Of a stretch of 64,000 nucleotides of DNA, positions 17,143 to 26,754 are shown in pieces. The DNA is from a virus. The number at the start of each line of letters is the position of its first letter. The first letter of the stretch is position 1. Where the stretch lies: IMG/VR virus record IMGVR_UViG_3300017971_000185, positions 1 through 64,000 of that record. One strand, written 5' to 3'. The translations under genes were made by a program, and so were the position numbers. The notes under the pieces are model-generated. The model had not been told where the DNA came from. It was given only the letters and a program-made list of their open reading frames with translations, and did no database searches.

Positions 17143-17334
17143 ATGCCGCCTTCGTTCAAACGTGTCGCTCGGAGGTATCTGGAGCGCCAGGGGGCGTTTC
17201 CCGAGTTGAAGCATGAGCAGGACTTGGATTCGTGGAGGGACAAGCCTGCACTGCCTGATGGACACTCGGAGCTACCGGGCGATGAGGACGATGAGGATCT
17301 CGACGGCCTGGAGGATGAGTGGTCGCGCGCGTAA
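17143..17334 (+). CDS. Small protein with KRVARRYL motif
   Basis: 63 residues: the basic N-terminal helix FKRVARRYLERQ is followed by a very acidic tail (PGDEDDEDLDGLEDEW). The RVAxRYL motif recurs at the ends of two other virion-block proteins (30287 and 30698), suggesting a shared targeting or processing signal. Probably virion-associated. Confidence 0.6.
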   Translation: MPPSFKRVARRYLERQGAFPELKHEQDLDSWRDKPALPDGHSELPGDEDDEDLDGLEDEWSRA

Positions 17335-17345
17335 AGCGCGAGCGG

Positions 17346-17360
17346 TATTCCCTGCATAGG
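17346..17360 (+). promoter_or_regulatory. Late-promoter-like site (variant)
   Basis: TATTCCCTGCATAGG has the spacing of the TAG-N6-TATA sites with TAT for TAG and CATA for TATA. The 25 bases that follow (GGTCGGCCCAGGTAGGAG) closely resemble those after the site at 13653. Confidence 0.35.
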
Positions 17361-17381
17361 TCGGCCCAGGTAGGAGCCGCT

Positions 17382-17396
17382 ATGGCTGCTCCCTGA
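17382..17396 (+). promoter_or_regulatory. Four-codon mini-ORF (MAAP) ahead of a virion gene
   Basis: The only good ribosome-binding site (TAGGAG, 17371-17376) is spaced for ATG 17382, which reads ATG GCT GCT CCC TGA. The long gene begins three bases later at 17400 with no site of its own. Translation of the virion gene may therefore depend on reinitiation. Confidence 0.4.
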
Positions 17397-17399
17397 GCC

Positions 17400-18653
17400 A
17401 TGACGAATATCGTCGCCGTCTTGATCGTTCGGTGTACCCACACCGGGGTCTACAAGGATGGTCGGCCCAACGCCGGGTCGGTCACTCTTTACGATCTTGA
17501 CGAGATTACGATTCAGAAGAATCGGACGCGGGCGGTTCCGATTCCACCGGGGACGTTTGTGGACATTCCGATGTCCACGCGAACGTTGGTTTCGTACCAC
17601 AACGGCGCGATCTGCAAGCATGTCAAGAACGGTGAGATCACGGCCGAAGTCATTCTCCAGCTTCGCGACAAGGGGAATGCGGGAGGTCCGGCTGGTACAG
17701 GTCAGCAACTCCGACCCGCGGTCCTGAATGCGGAGCGGGTCAACAACGAGCTACGTTTCGTTATCCCCGACAACGTGATTCCAACGAATCTTGATTCGGT
17801 TGGTTTCATGGTCGGGGAGCCTGTGCAGATCACCGGCCTGACGGGTGCTTTCTATGGGCTCGATGCCGAATACGTGATCTCCGATGCGGTTCCCGGTGAT
17901 GGCCTCGCCGGAGCGCAGGCCGGTAGCTACCTCGTTGTTGTTCCCTCAGAAGGGCCGGACATCCTGGCGGCGACTCTCTCTGGAGTCAACCTGGCCTTGA
18001 GTGCTGACTGCGGTGGCGGTCGGGTCGTTGCTCAATTCAACAGCGGCGGCGATGTTGGTGGTTTCGGCGGCAACGTCTACGGGTACATCGGCGGCCAATT
18101 CTTCCCCAATGCTGGGGGAGGCGGCGGTGCTCCTGTAGACGCGACTTACGTCACGATGACTCCCAATGCCACGCTGACGCAGGAGCGCATCCTGACGGCG
18201 GGCACTGGAATCACCATTGTAGATGGGGGAGCCAACAACCCCGTCACCATCTCGGCACTCGGGATAGAAACGTTCACTGCGGCGCAGGCGCTAGCGATTG
18301 GCGACCTGATCGCGCTGGATGCCGCGGGCCAGGCGATTCTCGCCAATTCCTCTATAGCGGGAGGCAATTGGGAAGTGGTCGGTGTTGCCACGAATGCCGT
18401 TCCGCCCGGAGGCACAGTGCAGGCGATCACTCATGGCGGGTCGGCGGTGGGAGTGACCTTTACGGTTCCTCCGCCAGCGGCGTTGAACGGGCAAACCGCT
18501 TTTCTGAGTGCGACAAACGGACGAGCAACGATGACGCCTCCAACAACGCCCGGTAACTCGGTTTTTCAGGTTGGTGTTTTGCAGGGAGCCGATGGAGTTT
18601 CTCCGACACCAACTGTTGTCTTTAGGCCCCATTTCACTGCCCTGCGGCGGTAA
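17400..18653 (+). CDS. Virion fibre/decoration-type protein
   Basis: 417 residues. The N-terminal part is globular; the middle is Gly-rich (FNSGGDVGGFGGNVYGYIGG) and the rest is a beta-rich Thr/Ala/Gly sequence. The last ~110 residues (AQALAIGDLIALDAAGQAIL ... VFQVGVLQGADGVSPTPTVV) are homologous to the C-terminus of the 1333-aa protein that follows and resemble capsid-cement-like (DUF2190-like) folds. It is likely an exposed virion component assembled with its neighbour. Confidence 0.7.
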   Translation: MTNIVAVLIVRCTHTGVYKDGRPNAGSVTLYDLDEITIQKNRTRAVPIPPGTFVDIPMSTRTLVSYHNGAICKHVKNGEITAEVILQLRDKGNAGGPAGTGQQLRPAVLNAERVNNELRFVIPDNVIPTNLDSVGFMVGEPVQITGLTGAFYGLDAEYVISDAVPGDGLAGAQAGSYLVVVPSEGPDILAATLSGVNLALSADCGGGRVVAQFNSGGDVGGFGGNVYGYIGGQFFPNAGGGGGAPVDATYVTMTPNATLTQERILTAGTGITIVDGGANNPVTISALGIETFTAAQALAIGDLIALDAAGQAILANSSIAGGNWEVVGVATNAVPPGGTVQAITHGGSAVGVTFTVPPPAALNGQTAFLSATNGRATMTPPTTPGNSVFQVGVLQGADGVSPTPTVVFRPHFTALRR

Positions 18654-18665
18654 GGAAACCAGAAA

Positions 18666-21600
18666 ATGGCCGGAAACCAGACTGACAACGTTACGCTCCT
18701 CGATCTCACGACAGGATTGATTCGTACTGTCGAGACGGGCGGCACCCCCGACACGATCCAATTGTCTACGGACATGGAATTGATCTCGGGCGCGAACATG
18801 CTCGTGGATGGTGATCTGACGGTCAACGGGACAACTACGACCATTCACAGTGAACAGGTCAACATTCGGGACAACCATCTGTATCTGAATGCAGATTACA
18901 CCACGGCTGCGGTTTCGCAGACAGGCGGAATTGTCGTCAATGTTTTGCCCACGGCGACTGCGGATACAGTTGCGGCGGCAGGGTTCGTGGCTGGTAATGG
19001 CGGAGTGGCTAACCCGCAGGTTACCACGGTGGGGTCGGCTACGTTCTCCGCTGGCGACATCATCCAGATCACGGGGGCTAACAATCAGGGGAACGACGGA
19101 ATTTTCGAGGTTTTGAGCCACATTGGCGCAATCTTGAAGGTTAAGGGTGTCGGCATCACGGGCACGACAGTTCCTTGGGTGGTCAATGACTTTGTAACAG
19201 ATGCAACGGGCGGCGGCGACATTCGGGTCGTCAACGTCAATGTTCTTGAGGGCAATTCGAGCGGCAACTGGCAGACCGCCACGGTCAGTACCACGACGGG
19301 AATCTCCTACAACACAATCACGCAGCAAGGAGTTGTTGATCTTCAGGAGGCATACGAGCAAGGCAACACGATCACGACTAGCAACACGTATGGCGACGTG
19401 ATCATCGCGGGGACGGAGCAACTCCTGATCACCGCGACGGGCGGTATCGACATCGATACAGAGCTTGACTTCGACGGGACCGTTTTCGATGTCCAGATGA
19501 CGGGAGCCAATGGTTTCTCGGTTGCCGGTACGGCCACATCGACCATTACGGTCGATTCGGGGGACCTGGATCTTGGCACTACCACAACCGGGGACATCAA
19601 CATCAATGCTGTTGATGAGCTAGATCTCGATGCTGGGACGACGATTGTCATCGATACCGCAGATGCGGCTGACGCGAGTGGTAACGACATTACAGTCACG
19701 GCGGGATCTTCGACGGGTGGCGCAAACGCGGGTGCTTCCATCATCCTCACACCCGGAGACGGAGACGCTGCTGGAGCCGCCGGATCTGTCGATGTTACCG
19801 GTCCGAATGATGAAGATGAGGCGGTTTTCACACTGGAGACGACGGGGGTCAACGGCGACAAGATCGAGATGTTCGTTGGCGACAGCGCACCCGGAGGAGC
19901 AATCACGGGTCTCGCTGGATCTCTCTTTTTCCGAGACACAGGCGGAAGCGCCGAGCTTTACCTGAATACGTCCAACGGCTCCGGCAACACATGGACTCAG
20001 CTTTCGACAGGTGCGGGGAACAGCCTTCAGCAGGCTTACGTGGTGGGCAACACGATTGTCACGGACGCTACGAACGGCGACTTCGACGTGTCCGGTACAG
20101 AGGCGATCTCCCTAGACGCCAGCCAGGCGTCGAATTTCACGGTTGCCGGCGCGGGACTCACGCTGAGCACGACGGGGTCTGGGGATGTGGACATTTCCGC
20201 AGCCGATGAGTTGGATCTCGATGCGGGAACTACACTCGTTGGCAACACGGCAAGCATTGTCGACGCGAGCGGTAACGATATTACGTTCACAGCCGGTTCC
20301 TCGACGGGTGGCGGGAATGCCGGCGCGTCGGTCATCCTCACACCCGGAGACGGCGACGGAGCCGGAGCGGCAGGGTCGGTGGATGTCACTGGACCGAACG
20401 ATGAGGATGAGGCTGTTTTCACGTTGGAGACGACGGGGAACAACGGTGACAAGATCGAAATGTTCGTTGGCGACTCTGATCCGAGCGGAGCCATCAGCGG
20501 ACTGGCCGGATCTCTTTTCTTCCGAGACACAGCAGGGAGCGCCGAGCTTTACCTGAATACGTCGAATGGCTCGGGCAACACGTGGACCCAGATCGCAACG
20601 GGCGGAACGGTCACGTTGCAGAATGCCTACGTCGGCGGCAACACGATCACCACGAACGCAACCGAAGGCGATGTTACCTTCAACGGGACTGAAGATTTCA
20701 TCGTCGGTGGCTCCGTCACGGTGGACTTCGACACTACCGACGCGATCAGCCTGGATGCTGACGTAGCCTCCAACTTCACGGTGAACGGCGCTGGTCTCAC
20801 CCTGAGCACCACCACAAGCGGAGACGTAGATATTTCCGCGGCGGACGAGCTAGACCTGGATGCCGGATCGACACTCGTAGGCAACACGGCCGATGCGGTC
20901 GATGCCAGCGGCAACGACATCACATTCACGGCGGGTTCTTCGACAGGAGGAGCGAATGCGGGAGCCTCCATCGTCCTGACGCCCGGAGATGGTGATGCTG
21001 GAGGGGCCGCAGGTTCGGTGGATGTCACTGGACCGAACGATGAGGATGAGGCTGTTTTCACGTTGGAGACGACGGGGAACAACGGTGACAAGATCCAGAT
21101 GTTCGTTGGCGACAGCGATCCGTCTGGGGCAGTCACCGGACTCGCTGGATCTCTCTTCTTCCGAGACACAGCCGGAAGTGGGGAGCTTTACCTCAACACG
21201 TCGAATGGCTCGGGCAACACGTGGTCTGAGATCACCGTGGGCGGCGATGTCACCCTTCAAGTTGCTTACGAGAATGGCAACACGATCACGACCAACGCCA
21301 CCGAGGGTAACATCACATTCCAAGGGACGGAGGATTTCATCGTTGGTGGCGGTGTCACGGTTGACTTCGATACGACGGATGCGATCAGCTTTGACGCGGA
21401 CGCTGCTTCCAACTTCACGGTAGATAGCGCGGGGCTTACCCTCTCCACGACTACGAGTGGTGATGTTGACATTTCCGCGGCTGACGAGTTGGACCTGGAT
21501 GCCGGGTCCACGATGGTTCTCAACACGGCCGATGTTGCAGACGCGAGTGGGAACGACATCACGGTTACTGCGGGATCTTCCACGGGTGGGGGAAACGCGG

Positions 21601-22667
21601 GTGCTTCCATCATCCTCACACCCGGAGATGGCAATGTTGCCGGGGCTGCGGGGTCGGTTGATGTTACTGGACCGAATGATGAGGATGAAGCGGTTTTCAG
21701 TCTGGAGACGACGGGGAACAACGGTGACAAGATCGAAATGTTCGTTGGCGACTCCGATCCAAGCGGAGTTGTGACGGGTCTTGCAGGTTCGCTCTGGTTC
21801 CGAGACACAGCAGGGAGCGCCGAGCTTTACCTGAATACGTCGAATGGCTCGGGCAACACGTGGACGCCGATCGCAACCGGTGGAACGGTCACGTTGCAGA
21901 ACGCGTACGTCGGGGGCAACACGATCACGACCAACGCCACCGAAGGCGATGTTACCTTCAACGGGACTGAAGATTTCATCGTCGGTGGCGGGGTCACCGT
22001 TGACTTCGACACTACCGACGCGATCAGCCTGGATGCTGACGTAGCCTCCAACTTCACGGTCGATGGTGCGAACCTGACGCTGAGCACCACGACTTCTGGA
22101 ACGCTGGCGCTCACGTCGGCCGACGACATCGACGTGACGTTCGAGAGCGCTAATGCGACGGCCGTTACTTTCGACGACGACGCCGCCAACAACTACATCA
22201 CACTCGACACCACGGCGGCGAACCAAGCCGTTGAGCTAAACCAGTTTGTAGACATCGTTGGCAGCGGTGCTGGGATCACCCTCACCGCGGGCGAGAACCT
22301 GACGGCGGGGGACGTAGTGACCATCGAGGACACGACCGGCGACGTCGTCAAGGCCGACTCCAACACGGGGACGACGATCGACGGCCTCTGCATCGGGGTC
22401 GTCGCCATCGGAGCCAACGACACGAATCCCGTGAAGGTCTACACGGTTCCAGGAAGCTTAATTCCAGTGACCTTCGCGGCGGCTCCGGCCGCCAACCGCA
22501 ATGGCGACCCCGTGTGGGTGAGCACGACTGCGGGCGTTGCCACCCTGACGCCGCCCACGGCATCGGGGAATGTCCAATACATCATCGGCATCCTCCAGGG
22601 CGCGGACGGAGCCGACACCAGTCCACTCGTGGTCTACCAGCCACAGTTCATCGCTATTCGTCCGTAG
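18666..22667 (+). CDS. Giant repeat fibre protein
   Basis: 1333 residues. The N-terminus (NQTDNVTLLDLTTGLIRTVE) is shared with the fibre at 22902, probably for virion attachment, and is followed by LTVNGTTTTIHSEQV ... DNHLYLN, a phrase typical of phage tail fibres. Residues about 300-1150 hold four long repeats of about 213 residues containing DASGNDITxTAGSSTGG, VTGPNDEDEAVF and FFRDTAGSAELYLNTSNGSG. The C-terminal ~110 residues match the preceding protein. Composition is Thr/Gly/Asp-rich and Lys-poor, as expected of a beta-structured trimeric fibre. Confidence 0.8.
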   Translation: MAGNQTDNVTLLDLTTGLIRTVETGGTPDTIQLSTDMELISGANMLVDGDLTVNGTTTTIHSEQVNIRDNHLYLNADYTTAAVSQTGGIVVNVLPTATADTVAAAGFVAGNGGVANPQVTTVGSATFSAGDIIQITGANNQGNDGIFEVLSHIGAILKVKGVGITGTTVPWVVNDFVTDATGGGDIRVVNVNVLEGNSSGNWQTATVSTTTGISYNTITQQGVVDLQEAYEQGNTITTSNTYGDVIIAGTEQLLITATGGIDIDTELDFDGTVFDVQMTGANGFSVAGTATSTITVDSGDLDLGTTTTGDININAVDELDLDAGTTIVIDTADAADASGNDITVTAGSSTGGANAGASIILTPGDGDAAGAAGSVDVTGPNDEDEAVFTLETTGVNGDKIEMFVGDSAPGGAITGLAGSLFFRDTGGSAELYLNTSNGSGNTWTQLSTGAGNSLQQAYVVGNTIVTDATNGDFDVSGTEAISLDASQASNFTVAGAGLTLSTTGSGDVDISAADELDLDAGTTLVGNTASIVDASGNDITFTAGSSTGGGNAGASVILTPGDGDGAGAAGSVDVTGPNDEDEAVFTLETTGNNGDKIEMFVGDSDPSGAISGLAGSLFFRDTAGSAELYLNTSNGSGNTWTQIATGGTVTLQNAYVGGNTITTNATEGDVTFNGTEDFIVGGSVTVDFDTTDAISLDADVASNFTVNGAGLTLSTTTSGDVDISAADELDLDAGSTLVGNTADAVDASGNDITFTAGSSTGGANAGASIVLTPGDGDAGGAAGSVDVTGPNDEDEAVFTLETTGNNGDKIQMFVGDSDPSGAVTGLAGSLFFRDTAGSGELYLNTSNGSGNTWSEITVGGDVTLQVAYENGNTITTNATEGNITFQGTEDFIVGGGVTVDFDTTDAISFDADAASNFTVDSAGLTLSTTTSGDVDISAADELDLDAGSTMVLNTADVADASGNDITVTAGSSTGGGNAGASIILTPGDGNVAGAAGSVDVTGPNDEDEAVFSLETTGNNGDKIEMFVGDSDPSGVVTGLAGSLWFRDTAGSAELYLNTSNGSGNTWTPIATGGTVTLQNAYVGGNTITTNATEGDVTFNGTEDFIVGGGVTVDFDTTDAISLDADVASNFTVDGANLTLSTTTSGTLALTSADDIDVTFESANATAVTFDDDAANNYITLDTTAANQAVELNQFVDIVGSGAGITLTAGENLTAGDVVTIEDTTGDVVKADSNTGTTIDGLCIGVVAIGANDTNPVKVYTVPGSLIPVTFAAAPAANRNGDPVWVSTTAGVATLTPPTASGNVQYIIGILQGADGADTSPLVVYQPQFIAIRP
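19536..22120 (+). repeat. In-gene 639-bp tandem repeats of the fibre gene
   Basis: The anchor GA(C/T)GAG(C/T)T(A/G)GA(C/T)CT(C/G)GAT starts near 19613, 20205, 20844 and 21483: spacing 592, then 639 and 639 bases. Long stretches inside the units are nearly identical (for example around 20390-20450 and 21030-21090), while codon-third differences are scattered elsewhere. Recombination between units could change fibre length in frame. Confidence 0.8.
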
Positions 22668-22682
22668 GTAGGGAGCTGAGCC

Positions 22683-22895
22683 ATGAAGGTCACGCTCAAG
22701 GTCGATTTTGAGGTCGAGCCCGAGAAGGGCCTCACCAAGAAAGAGGAGGCCAACATCATGGGGATGATGGTCCGGGTGGCGAAGCACCGTCTCGGGGCGC
22801 TGATCGGGCGTCGTCTCGGTGGCGAGGTGGAACCCGTCGGGTGGGAGGTCACCGTCAAGGATCTCGATGTCGCGGGGCAGAGCAAGGTGAAGTGA
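22683..22895 (+). CDS. Small basic protein in fibre cluster
   Basis: 70 residues. It alternates charged beta-type sequence (KVTLKVDFEVEPEKG) and helix (KKEEANIMGMMVRVAKHRLGALIGRRL). It sits between two fibre genes with short gaps. Possibly a chaperone or minor structural protein; no family is recognised. Confidence 0.6.
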   Translation: MKVTLKVDFEVEPEKGLTKKEEANIMGMMVRVAKHRLGALIGRRLGGEVEPVGWEVTVKDLDVAGQSKVK

Positions 22896-22901
22896 GCCTA
22901 G

Positions 22902-23897
22902 ATGGCGAACCAGATCGACAATCTGACGCTCAACGATGACACGACGGGGCTGAGCCGCACCGTTGACGTCGCGGCAGACGATCTGTTCATTTCCGTCGAT
23001 CTCACGCTCCAGAGCGGCGGCGTCCTCACGGCGGACAACATCAAACGTGGAACCGCCGATCCCAACGCAGGAGCCGGAACGCCCGGTAACGAAGGAGACG
23101 TTTATCAGAGGACTCTTGCAGCCACGGGTGAAATCTACGTCAACACGGACGGCACGAACGCGGGCTGGGCGAAACTCCTCACGTCGGCAGGAGCCACCCC
23201 CACGTGGGCCGCGGTTCTCGCCACCGGAAACACGTCAGGAGGTACCGACGCCGAGATATCCAATGGAGATTCGATCGTTGGTGAGGACAACGGAGCCGGA
23301 GACGGTGGGGATGTTCCCATCACGGCAGGAAGCTCAACGGGCGGCGGCGGTGACGGCGGCGACGTCGTTATCAGTCCAGGGTCGGGAAACGGCGCGGGAG
23401 TCGATGGCGTCGTCATCGTCAACGGGACCAAGCATTACGCGGATACGGCCAGCGATCCGTCAGACCCAGCGCCAGCGGAAGGAGACCGGTACTACAACAC
23501 GACGCTCGAAATGGAGATGCGCTACGACGGTCTGCGGTCTAAGTGGCTCAGCGTCGAGTCGGGAACCTTTGACGCTTCGGACAACGGGAACGTTCCGGTG
23601 GGTACTTATTTCAGGGTGGGCTGGCTTCGGATGGCCGGAGCCCTGGGCTTCACTGCTCACTTCGACGGAACGGTCGTGAGTTTGGCGTACACACGCAGCG
23701 ACAGTGATGCCGCAGACTTTGCCGTGACCGTAGCTGGTGTGACGATCGCCACGGTCGCTTCGGCAGCAACGTCTGGTTACAGCACGACTCTCGATGCTGA
23801 TTTTAATCAGGGGGATGTCTTATCTCTTCGTAATGACGGAGCCAACGCGATGAAAGATGTTATCGCGTGGGTCCGCGTGAAGTGGAGGAGCGCCTGA
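22902..23897 (+). CDS. Fibre protein sharing the 1333-aa fibre's N-terminus
   Basis: 331 residues. The N-terminus ANQIDNLTLNDDTTGLSRTV matches that of the 18666 fibre, and TAGSSTGGGGDGGDVVISPG corresponds to one segment of that fibre's repeat, so this is a shorter modular relative. The C-terminal ~120 residues form a different beta-rich head. It overlaps the next gene by one base (TGATG). Confidence 0.7.
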   Translation: MANQIDNLTLNDDTTGLSRTVDVAADDLFISVDLTLQSGGVLTADNIKRGTADPNAGAGTPGNEGDVYQRTLAATGEIYVNTDGTNAGWAKLLTSAGATPTWAAVLATGNTSGGTDAEISNGDSIVGEDNGAGDGGDVPITAGSSTGGGGDGGDVVISPGSGNGAGVDGVVIVNGTKHYADTASDPSDPAPAEGDRYYNTTLEMEMRYDGLRSKWLSVESGTFDASDNGNVPVGTYFRVGWLRMAGALGFTAHFDGTVVSLAYTRSDSDAADFAVTVAGVTIATVASAATSGYSTTLDADFNQGDVLSLRNDGANAMKDVIAWVRVKWRSA

Positions 23898-24694
23898 TGG
23901 CCATTCCCGTCATTCAACTCGACAATCAGACGGGCTCCCCCATCGTGCTCGTCCAGCTTGGGGTTACGGTGCCCGCGAGCAGCAGCATCGCAATCACGGG
24001 TCAGGATGGCGACGTATACGTCGCAGAAGTCATTGAAGATCGCGAGCTTCAGACGCAGGTCTCCGATGGCTACATCACGTTAACAGTAGATACCGTTGCT
24101 CTGACCCAAGAGCAGTCATTGGCCTACCTGAACCCCCACAATGACCTTGAAGGCATCAAGCACAACATGGATGCCTCGCAGGCGCCAGGGGTGAACGACG
24201 ACGCGTTGGCCGGGTACTCTGTCGGGTCGATGTGGTTCGACATGACAGACGGTGTTACCTACCTCTGTTTCGATGCTTCGTCTGGTGCAGCGGTCTGGGC
24301 TAGACTCGTCGGCCAAGGTGGCAATGTTGTCGATGAGGGATTCACTTACGAGAGTAGCGACGGGCTTTCTGAGACCACTAGTTCTGTTTGGCAGACGAAG
24401 GTTACGCTTGTCACACCCTCATTGGGAGCTTCTGTTACGTGTCGGATAAGGTGGTACTGCGAGCTTTCCAACACAGGCAGTGGAACGGAGACCGAGGTTC
24501 GCATAATTCTCGACAGTTCGACGGTACTTGGAGAGGCCACGAACGGAGTTACCTGGATGGAGGGAGAGGCCGGTTTCTGTTGCGGTCAGCCTGGTTCTGG
24601 GTCGCACACGTTTGAACTTCAATATCGAAGGTCGGCCGGATTAGGAAGTGCTCGGATTCGGCGTGCCCGGATGAGCTACAACCGGGTTGAGTGA
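23897..24694 (+). CDS. Fibre-type virion protein
   Basis: 265 residues. The middle part NPHNDLEGIKHNMDASQAP ... DALAGYSVGSMWFDMTDGVTY is a phrase common in phage tail-fibre proteins. The last ~100 residues (VTCRIRWYCELSNTGSGTET ... SARIRRARMSYNRVE) form a beta-sandwich-like module that also ends the proteins at 24720 and 26755, which points to exchangeable heads. Confidence 0.7.
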   Translation: MAIPVIQLDNQTGSPIVLVQLGVTVPASSSIAITGQDGDVYVAEVIEDRELQTQVSDGYITLTVDTVALTQEQSLAYLNPHNDLEGIKHNMDASQAPGVNDDALAGYSVGSMWFDMTDGVTYLCFDASSGAAVWARLVGQGGNVVDEGFTYESSDGLSETTSSVWQTKVTLVTPSLGASVTCRIRWYCELSNTGSGTETEVRIILDSSTVLGEATNGVTWMEGEAGFCCGQPGSGSHTFELQYRRSAGLGSARIRRARMSYNRVE

Positions 24695-24719
24695 TGCTGT
24701 CACTGAAAGGAGATGAGTA

Positions 24720-25643
24720 GTGACCGAGAAGTACACGTACAGTATCCTCGACGACTTCCCCAACCAGCAAGTCAATCTCGCGTTGCTGACGACGGAGATC
24801 GAGTCTTCTTCTATTTCGACCGCCCTAGAGTACGTCGCGACCGACGAGGATCTCGACATCTGTGACATCTGGTTCGAGTCCTCTCTCTCCAGCGAGGATG
24901 AGACGACCTTGGGTGGGGTCGTTGCCGAGCATGCGGGAGTTCCGTGTCTCTGCCTTCCGATGAGCGCACCAGGCTGGAATCTCAAGGTTGAGGATCGTGA
25001 TCTGACAGATCCTCCCGCGTCTCCGACTGTTGGTCTGTACTATATTGTGGCTGCCACGGCAACTGGAGCCTGGGTTGGGCAGGAGGACAAGATCGCTTCT
25101 TGGAACGGAACGACATGGCAGTTTCAGAAGGGGTCAGTTGGATTCGCGGCGTGGATAGCAGACGAGAACGCTGTTGTCGTCTATCAGGACGACAATGACA
25201 AGTGGCAGCCGTACGGCGACATTAGGCTGGTCCCTACGCCTGTTTTCGGAAGCGATCTCCACGCTGCTCAAAGCACCTTTGTTTCTACCACCACAAGCAT
25301 CGGTTGGCAGAACAAGATTACGCTGGTGACGGCAACTCTCACGGGTGGGACATACCGACTTGAGGTCAGTTACGGATGGAATCACGACGAGGTAACGAGT
25401 GACTTCGGAGCGTGTGTGCGGCAGGACGGCAGCCCCGTGGGAGAGATACACCAGCAGGAGCCAAAGGATGCCGGCGGTAAGTTTGGCTTCACAGGGACTT
25501 CTCAGCGACACGTCGCAACGCGGATCTTTCACTTGGATTTGTCAGCACAGTCGTACACGTTCACTCTTGACTACGCCAGCGAAGTTGCGTGGGCTGAGTC
25601 GAGCATCTGGGACGCCTATATGACTCTGTGGAGGATGAGCTGA
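24720..25643 (+). CDS. Modular fibre protein with DUF2793-like domain
   Basis: 307 residues from GTG 24720 (AAGGAG upstream). Residues 1-75 (YTYSILDDFPNQQVNLALLT ... LSSEDETTLGGVVAEHAG) are a module shared with the next two fibre genes. DPPASPTVGLYYIVAATATGAWVGQEDKIASWNG is DUF2793-like, a domain frequent in phage tail proteins. The C-terminal module is shared with 23897 and 26755. Overlaps the next gene by one base. Confidence 0.7.
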   Translation: MTEKYTYSILDDFPNQQVNLALLTTEIESSSISTALEYVATDEDLDICDIWFESSLSSEDETTLGGVVAEHAGVPCLCLPMSAPGWNLKVEDRDLTDPPASPTVGLYYIVAATATGAWVGQEDKIASWNGTTWQFQKGSVGFAAWIADENAVVVYQDDNDKWQPYGDIRLVPTPVFGSDLHAAQSTFVSTTTSIGWQNKITLVTATLTGGTYRLEVSYGWNHDEVTSDFGACVRQDGSPVGEIHQQEPKDAGGKFGFTGTSQRHVATRIFHLDLSAQSYTFTLDYASEVAWAESSIWDAYMTLWRMS

Positions 25644-26743
25644 TGGCAGTCACAACCTACACCTATAGCGTTGCCGACGACACGGCGAACGGAGCGGTTC
25701 ACCCCCGCAGCCTGGACGCGGAGATCCGTGCCTCCACGATAGTCACCGCGTTGGACGGGATTGCGACGGCGGGGGATGTGTTGTCGATCAAGATGAAGGA
25801 CGCTCTCTCGTCCTCGGATGAGACTACGCTCGACGGTCTTGTCGAGGCACACCAGGGCGTCGTGACGGTCAACTTGCCGCCTCCGACCAACTCGAAGGGA
25901 GCCCCCGTTTTCCAGCCTGATTGGCGTGAAGGCTCTGCCTGCGATTTCATCACTTTCAATTGGTGCGATCGAACCTCGTGGTATCCGCAGAGCACGAGAG
26001 TGACGGATGAGACGCTCGCGGACGACGGAGACGGGGTCACTTTCAACTCCGACCACGAGTACTGGATCGACGTGACTCATGGAAGGATCACGCACGAGCA
26101 TCGCCTGGCGGATAGCCATGGCGTCGCGATTACCGTAGACGACGTAACCAAGACCGAAAGCTCTCCAGGGACGACGGACGGCGATTTCCAGATCGACTAT
26201 GACACGGGAGTCGTGACCTTCAATGCCAGTCAGGCGGGGAAGACGGTCAAGGCCACGTACAGCTACGCCACGAACAGCGTCTTCTACGTCGAGCCTGACG
26301 AGGGGAGGACCGTCCGGCTAACGGCTGTGGAAGTTCAATTCACGGCCGACGTGGAGGTAAACGACTCTGCGGTCTTCTCGGTGGAGGGGTTCGTGGAAGT
26401 GTTTGCTCCCCAACTCGTCAACGATGTTGATCCTGACTATGTGACGAGCTTTCCCACGGGCACGCGCATTCCTCTCGACAGTCCTCGCATCTACAAGACG
26501 ATGTACGACTACATCGCCGAGGCGCAGAGGAGCTATCCCTCTATTCCGGCTATCGGTGGGTCGAGTTGGAGAGGCATGGCTCAGGCTATCCATCTTTTTC
26601 GGTGGCCCTATCAGGAAGACGCAACGCGCGACCTAGTGGCGTCTCAGGGGATGCGGATCAAGATTTGCCTGGAGAATGATGAGGTATTCGGAGGAACCAT
26701 GGCTGTGGCGACTCTGTATGCGGTTTCAACAAACAACAGCTAA
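25643..26743 (+). CDS. Modular fibre protein
   Basis: 366 residues. The N-terminal module (YTYSVADDTANGAVHPRSLD ... LSSSDETTLDGLVEAHQG) is homologous to those of the genes on each side; the rest is a long beta-rich region without the shared C-terminal module. Probably a receptor-facing fibre or tip component. Confidence 0.65.
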   Translation: MAVTTYTYSVADDTANGAVHPRSLDAEIRASTIVTALDGIATAGDVLSIKMKDALSSSDETTLDGLVEAHQGVVTVNLPPPTNSKGAPVFQPDWREGSACDFITFNWCDRTSWYPQSTRVTDETLADDGDGVTFNSDHEYWIDVTHGRITHEHRLADSHGVAITVDDVTKTESSPGTTDGDFQIDYDTGVVTFNASQAGKTVKATYSYATNSVFYVEPDEGRTVRLTAVEVQFTADVEVNDSAVFSVEGFVEVFAPQLVNDVDPDYVTSFPTGTRIPLDSPRIYKTMYDYIAEAQRSYPSIPAIGGSSWRGMAQAIHLFRWPYQEDATRDLVASQGMRIKICLENDEVFGGTMAVATLYAVSTNNS

Positions 26744-26754
26744 AGGAGAAAATT

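Noticed and set aside
19536-22120. Regular repeats considered as a CRISPR array.
   Set aside because: The unit is 639 bp, coding and in frame, without short palindromic repeats or unique spacers.
20850-22226. 458-codon minus-strand open frame opposite the fibre repeats.
   Set aside because: Its periodicity just mirrors the + strand repeats; no ribosome-binding site or independent motif.
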